Origin: Alphaproteobacteria bacterium UBA6187
Lineage (GTDB): Bacteria; Pseudomonadota; Alphaproteobacteria; Rickettsiales; UBA6187
Length of the DNA stretch: 35,409 nucleotides
NCBI GenBank assembly: GCA_002422795.1
Contig: DITJ01000028.1
Location: 18,380 to 53,788, forward strand
Reading direction: 5' to 3'
In this document: positions 32,442-35,409 of the stretch, in pieces
How positions within the stretch are numbered: position 1 is the stretch's first letter
Layout of the letters: each line of letters opens with the position of its first letter
The notes under the pieces: model-generated
The model's database searches: none
What the model was told of the DNA's origin: nothing
What the model saw: the letters and a program-made list of their open reading frames with translations, nothing else
Made by a program: the position numbers and the translations under genes

Positions 32442-33144
32442 TAACCGTCTCCTGATTCTTTTTACGCAGCATATTCATCCTTACCACCGATAATAATTCC
32501 TTATTATGCGCCACCACTTGCGCACTTAAATTCTTACCATGAATACGTTTTAACAATAATTGCTGTGGTAATTCAAAAGTTTTAAGCCCCATGTTATTCG
32601 CGCGGAAAAACCAGTCTACATCATCAGTACCGGCTTTTAAACTTTCATCAAAGCCATTTGATAAGCGGAATATTTCTGCCCGAACCATCAAGGTTCCGGG
32701 CAAAAATCCCGGCAGGCTGGTATCCAGATGCGCAGATTTCATCCAGGCAGGCGGCGCAACCACGCCTTCACTTAGGAAATAACGCTGGCGTGAAGTTACG
32801 TAATCAATCTCACTATAATTATCAAGATGCTGGCTTTGCAAAGCAAGTTTTTCAAAATCCCACATATCATCCTGGTCAAGGAAGCTTAAATATTCACCAC
32901 GCGCTGCATTTACACCAATATTCCTTGCCCCAGCAACCCCTTTATTTTGCGGCAGGCTTAACAATCTAAGCTGCGGGTAAAGCCCTGAAATATTTTCAAA
33001 AAGCGGTGTATATTCAGCACAAGATCCATCATTAACCAGTATAACTTCAATATTCTGGTGGGTTTGGTTAAACACGCTTCGCACCGTTTCCAAAAGGAAA
33101 TTTTGTGGGTTATATGCCGGAATAATTACGCTTACTAACTGCAT
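32434..33144 (-). CDS. GT2-family glycosyltransferase (B)
   Basis: A 236-residue GT-A fold glycosyltransferase. VSVIIPAYNPQNFLLETV is at the N-terminus, NDGS at 38-41, NKGVAGARNIGVNAARG at 67-83 and DQDD at 90-93 (FLDQDDMW), with GTDDVDWFFRA at about 167-177. The C-terminal LLKRIHGKNLS motif is shared with glycosyltransferase A. It overlaps its upstream neighbour by ten bases and its downstream neighbour by eight. Cytosolic by sequence, so the acceptor is probably a cytosolic peptide, lipid-linked or small molecule. Confidence 0.9.
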   Translation of the reverse strand: MQLVSVIIPAYNPQNFLLETVRSVFNQTHQNIEVILVNDGSCAEYTPLFENISGLYPQLRLLSLPQNKGVAGARNIGVNAARGEYLSFLDQDDMWDFEKLALQSQHLDNYSEIDYVTSRQRYFLSEGVVAPPAWMKSAHLDTSLPGFLPGTLMVRAEIFRLSNGFDESLKAGTDDVDWFFRANNMGLKTFELPQQLLLKRIHGKNLSAQVVAHNKELLSVVRMNMLRKKNQETVNE

Positions 33145-34175
33145 GATATCTCCTTAAGCCAATTGCTGATACAAGCTGCATTATCATCAGTATTTGCAGA
33201 TAAATATAGATTCGCTGTTTGCATATTTTTTATAAGTGATACAGATTTTGCCAGATATTCTTTTGCAATAAACGGTGATTGCATAATGGAACTAATTACC
33301 AGACGATTAATAAGTTCAGTAGTTTTTACAGGTTTAATTTCAGGTGCGAGTGAGTGTGTGGAAATATTCGGGCATAAAATCCCCACAACTTGCGTACCTG
33401 ATACATTCCAGATATTTGCATCTCTAGGCGGATAATAAATAATTTTCTCGGCATAGGAAACTATTTCTTTTTCCCAGTTTACTGTAAATGGAAAATGGAA
33501 AACAGAATTGCCTGGTTTGGGAGATTTCACTTTAATATTACTATAAAGCGGGGTGGCAAAAAAGCCCGCGCCAGTGTTATAAAGCAGATTATAATCATCG
33601 CCCGTGGTTTGCATATTATTATGTAGGCATGATAAAACCGTAGTGGATTTGCCGCTGCCACCCGCGCCTGGTAATAATACTGCTTTATCCCCTATCGATA
33701 CGATGCCTGAATGTATTAATAATGCGTTATTATTTAACGCCCATAAGTGCCAGAATTCACGGAACGGGCTGTGCTGTTCCCATTCGGAAAATGAATAATT
33801 TTGTGGGTATATATATACCGCGATTTTGCGTTCAAAATCGTAAATTCTGAATAGATTATGCAATGAATCGTAAAATGCGCATATTTTCTTTTCAGCCCCT
33901 AAATCCAGCATACTATGCTTATCTCTTGCATAGCGATTTACATGCGGCGTTATGTCATATTCTTTAGTTGTGATTGCGTATATATTCCAGCTTTCACCTT
34001 CGCTTGCGCATAGGTTAATAGCAAGCGCACGTTTAATTTCCTTCACTGGCCAGCTTTCTTCAAACCAGAAATTAAAATGGAATTTATTGAATAATTTAAG
34101 GGAAAACATATCAAGATTCCCAGCATCTGCATGATGCCTGCAAGTTACCAATATATCATCCAGAAAAGCAGGCAT
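33135..34175 (-). CDS. HPr-kinase-like (HprK C-terminal/PEPCK-fold) serine kinase homologue
   Basis: A protein of 346 residues if begun at the ATG at 34175 (347 from the GTG at 34178). The central ATP domain (numbering from the GTG) has HSGIV (157-161), then AVLLPGAGGSGKST with Walker A GAGGSGKS at 171-178 and TTGDDYNLLY (191-200), the arrangement of the HprK catalytic core. The N-terminal 140 residues are not recognised. Proteins of this type sit beside PqqD-like proteins in several RiPP-type clusters, where some phosphorylate a peptide. The stop of the PqqD gene and this start overlap as GTGATG. Its own substrate is unknown. It overlaps the downstream glycosyltransferase by ten bases. Confidence 0.82.
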   Translation of the reverse strand: MPAFLDDILVTCRHHADAGNLDMFSLKLFNKFHFNFWFEESWPVKEIKRALAINLCASEGESWNIYAITTKEYDITPHVNRYARDKHSMLDLGAEKKICAFYDSLHNLFRIYDFERKIAVYIYPQNYSFSEWEQHSPFREFWHLWALNNNALLIHSGIVSIGDKAVLLPGAGGSGKSTTVLSCLHNNMQTTGDDYNLLYNTGAGFFATPLYSNIKVKSPKPGNSVFHFPFTVNWEKEIVSYAEKIIYYPPRDANIWNVSGTQVVGILCPNISTHSLAPEIKPVKTTELINRLVISSIMQSPFIAKEYLAKSVSLIKNMQTANLYLSANTDDNAACISNWLKEISCS

Positions 34176-34585
34176 CACCCTTGCACCGGCCAGCCGATTT
34201 TGGAATCAACTTCATGAATGGGGTCAAGGCCGAGTAAATCTTGCATATCGGTATATATTTCCAATACCAGTTTTTCAATATCCACAGTTATATTTTCCAA
34301 AGGCGATGCAGGGATGTTTTCCACTTCTTTTATCAGCCCTTCTTCTAATAATTTTGCAAAGAATATATCTGCTTTATTGGCGATTTCATCTATGCTGCAC
34401 GGCCTGTTTGCGCTAATTTTTGCTTTAATCTCGTTTAAATCAGCACCTTCTATTAAAGGCAGCCAAAGCTTGCTTGCATCCTCACCTAAATTATAATAAC
34501 AGCCGGTTTCAAGGTTGATAATAACCGTCTCACCCGATGCAACTTCTGAAATTACCTGCGGGCTGTTTATTGCATATTTTTTCAT
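34175..34585 (-). CDS. PqqD-family peptide-recognition protein
   Basis: A 136-residue protein. Residues 1-90 form a PqqD/RRE-like domain: a beta stretch with VIINLETGCYYNLGEDASKLW, then LIEGADLNEIKAKI and a helix FFAKLLEEGLIKEV. PqqD-type domains bind the leader of a peptide substrate and present it to a modifying enzyme. The C-terminal extension (about 105-136) reads LEIYTDMQDLLGLDPIHEVD and ends SKIGWPVQG, a tail I associate with PqqD proteins from HprK/glycosyltransferase clusters. The ATG at 34585 is used, since the 31 upstream codons of the longer frame come from a palindromic repeat (34622-34767). No good ribosome-binding site is visible. Confidence 0.83.
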   Translation of the reverse strand: MKKYAINSPQVISEVASGETVIINLETGCYYNLGEDASKLWLPLIEGADLNEIKAKISANRPCSIDEIANKADIFFAKLLEEGLIKEVENIPASPLENITVDIEKLVLEIYTDMQDLLGLDPIHEVDSKIGWPVQG

Positions 34586-34621
34586 GTTGTTATTATTTAT
34601 GATTGTGTAAAAATACCATAG

Positions 34622-34767
34622 TAAAGACCTCTGCATAACGTCATTTTTTGGTGATTTCGTCGTCACGTCCGTCCTCAAATCCTCATGTACATCTATTTAC
34701 ACTACGGTTCTGCGGGCGGGCGTTCCTATAACTTACTCAAAAAATCCTCATTATGCAGAGGTCTTTA
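34622..34767. repeat. Palindromic element in the leader of the PqqD cluster
   Basis: The 17-base arms TAAAGACCTCTGCATAA (34622-34638) and its inverse complement (34751-34767) are perfect. Inside are CACGTCCGTCCTC, TCCTCATGTACATC, TTTACACTACGG and TGCGGGCGGGCG. The inner CTCATGTA and TACAC parts recur in the element at 35180-35285, so both seem to share a core. Confidence 0.88.
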
Positions 34768-34856
34768 GTACTGCATGATTAAAGCGGCTCAATTAAGCAG
34801 CATTACTCTGGCAATTATTTAATTTCTGATAGCTATTAGTTATCAATAGATTTAAG

Positions 34857-34862
34857 ATTATA
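34857..34862 (-). promoter_or_regulatory. Candidate -10 of the PqqD/HprK/GT2 operon
   Basis: A perfect minus-strand TATAAT, about 270 bases before the PqqD start. The transcript would carry the palindromic element in its leader. No clear -35. Confidence 0.3.
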
Positions 34863-34866
34863 CAAG

Positions 34867-34875
34867 TGTTATAAG
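34867..34875 (+). promoter_or_regulatory. Extended -10 promoter of the small membrane protein gene
   Basis: TGTTATAAG is an extended -10-like element (TATAAG at 34870-34875), 28 bases before the ATG at 34904, in the same arrangement as the rlmN promoter. Confidence 0.4.
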
Positions 34876-34903
34876 AAAATTTTATGCTTTCCTGTCTTAA
34901 TTT

Positions 34904-35143
34904 ATGATGTATTATTTAAGAATCTTTTTGTATTTAGTGTTGGCTATGATTGTAGCAACTGTTGTTATATGGGCAGGAATATTCCTTATTATTTTTACGG
35001 CCATTGCAGCGCCAATTGCTGCATGGTGGATTAGAAGGAATAACGCCAAATCTTTTAAAGTATCAAAACCTAAAAATAATGAAAAAAAACAAACTTCCCA
35101 CAAAATAATAGAAGTGGAATATAAGATTATTGACAAGGAATAA
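34904..35143 (+). CDS. Small membrane protein with acidic-aromatic tail
   Basis: A 79-residue protein with one or two membrane helices in residues 4-42 (LRIFLYLVLAMIVATVVIWA, then IFTAIAAPIAAWWI), a basic patch RRNN and a polar Lys-rich tail ending IIEVEYKIIDKE. Small alphaproteobacterial membrane proteins ending in an I(D/E)xEYxxxD-type tail are familiar but uncharacterised, which favours a real gene. The second Met (34907) is an equally good start. The promoter at 34867 supports expression. It converges on groL. Confidence 0.6.
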   Translation: MMYYLRIFLYLVLAMIVATVVIWAGIFLIIFTAIAAPIAAWWIRRNNAKSFKVSKPKNNEKKQTSHKIIEVEYKIIDKE

Positions 35144-35179
35144 TACTCTTACCAATTCATTATCAACACAACATTAGAG

Positions 35180-35285
35180 TATAGTATTTCCCATTTTCAA
35201 TAATGATGCGTCGATCATCGTCTCATGTAGCTCACCTACACATCGACTCGATTTCCTATCATTATTGAAAAGCGAAAACACTATA
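35180..35285. repeat. Palindromic element downstream of groL
   Basis: The inner arms TTTTCAATAATGA (35194-35206) and TCATTATTGAAAA (35259-35271) are perfect; with neighbours the arms are 27 bases (35180-35206, 35259-35285) with about four mismatches. In the middle TGTAG-CTCAC-CTACA forms a second small stem. The core CTCATGTAGCTCACCTACAC resembles that of the element at 34622-34767. Confidence 0.85.
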
Positions 35286-35297
35286 TTTTATAACAAA

Positions 35298-35326
35298 AAA
35301 AGGGCTGTAAATTTTACAGCCCTTTT
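35298..35326. terminator. Strong terminator at the 3' end of groL
   Basis: GGGCTGTAA (35302-35310) pairs with TTACAGCCC (35314-35322) around a three-base loop, flanked by AAAA and TTTT that extend the stem. On the minus strand the stem is followed by seven Ts, giving a classical intrinsic terminator 28 bases after the groL stop. It should also work, less strongly, for the plus-strand small gene. Confidence 0.88.
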
Positions 35327-35353
35327 CTTTATTAGTGTTGGTAGAAAAGATGA

Positions 35354-35409
35354 TTAGTAATCACCCATTCCGCCCATGCCACCCATTCCGCCCATACCAC
35401 CCATGCCGC
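35354..35409 (-). CDS. groL: 60 kDa chaperonin, 3' end only
   Basis: The last 18 codons of a minus-strand gene running off the window edge: repeated Gly-Gly-Met units followed by Gly-Asp-Tyr and TAA. A GGM repeat at the extreme C-terminus is the hallmark of GroEL, where it projects into the folding chamber; ending in GDY is common in alphaproteobacteria. A strong terminator follows. The rest of the gene, and groS, lie outside the window. Confidence 0.93.
   Translation of the reverse strand, partial: GMGGMGGMGGMGGMGDY

Larger units (their letters stand above)
34586..34903. other. 318-base gap between divergent genes
   Basis: Contains the 146-base palindromic element at 34622-34767 and back-to-back -10 elements at 34857-34875. 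No small peptide precursor gene with a ribosome-binding site was found on the minus strand. Confidence 0.6.

Noticed and set aside
34586..34678. N-terminal extension of the PqqD protein
   Set aside because: Encoded largely by the palindromic repeat at 34622-34767; the PqqD domain starts right after the ATG at 34585.
34912..35136. 74-codon minus-strand frame opposite the small membrane protein
   Set aside because: It mirrors the hydrophobic frame on the plus strand, which has a promoter and a familiar tail.
1..35409. tRNA, rRNA or riboswitch
   Set aside because: I saw no cloverleaf with a GTTC-type arm, no rRNA segments and no recognisable riboswitch core in the gene gaps; a covariance search was not possible.

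Overview
The window looks like a piece of an AT-rich alphaproteobacterial chromosome, most likely a Rickettsiales-type (host-associated) lineage that has kept more metabolism than classical Rickettsia. The evidence is a scattered vir-type (rvh-like) type IV secretion system with two virB8 and two virB9 genes, a RegB/RegA redox two-component pair, a giant NAD-dependent glutamate dehydrogenase, a GroEL with a Gly-Gly-Met tail, and a very heavy load of palindromic repeats, some inserted in frame inside genes. Retained argF, aroK and aroB argue against an extremely reduced obligate intracellular genome. The lineage assignment is inference.

Layout. 1-969: end of a GA-rich repeat and argF. 1040-2799: first vir islet (virB8 with a long acidic tail, virB9). 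3013-4649: aroK-aroB. 4812-6682 (minus): regA and regB, with regB interrupted in frame by a palindromic element. 6936-9691: TonB-dependent receptor plus PepSY-type membrane protein (iron or siderophore uptake). 9752-12552 (minus): ispE, which also carries a repeat in frame, and a TPR lipoprotein-like/secreted protein. 12667-15172: rlmN and an M16 peptidase homologue lacking the zinc motif. 15173-15609: repeats and a terminator. 15610-20505 (minus): gdhB. 20506-22431: an accessory pocket with a decayed gene and an ApeA-like HEPN defence gene. 22533-29132 (minus): virB8-virB9-virB10-virB11-virD4 followed closely by pdxH. 29445-31218: a small membrane protein and a DUF2748-like protein. 31260-31690: a deleted insertion sequence. 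31770-34585 (minus): a four-gene cluster of two GT2 glycosyltransferases, an HprK-like kinase and a PqqD-like peptide-binding protein. 34904-35409: a small membrane protein and the 3' end of groL.

How the parts work together. The two vir islets together supply the inner-membrane VirB8, the outer-membrane VirB9/VirB10 core and the VirB11/VirD4 ATPases of one secretion machine; VirB1-B7 components and VirB4 must lie elsewhere. The PqqD/HprK/GT2/GT2 operon looks like a modification module for a peptide or protein target, with no precursor or cyclase visible here. The ApeA-like gene is a probable single-gene abortive-infection system.

The most unusual thing in the window is the density and variety of palindromic elements (at least nine loci, several families). 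Two are translated inside essential-looking proteins (RegB and IspE), one sits inside the vir operon against the virB11 ribosome-binding site, and several create false N-terminal extensions of neighbouring reading frames. All calls rest on reading the sequence; no database search was run.
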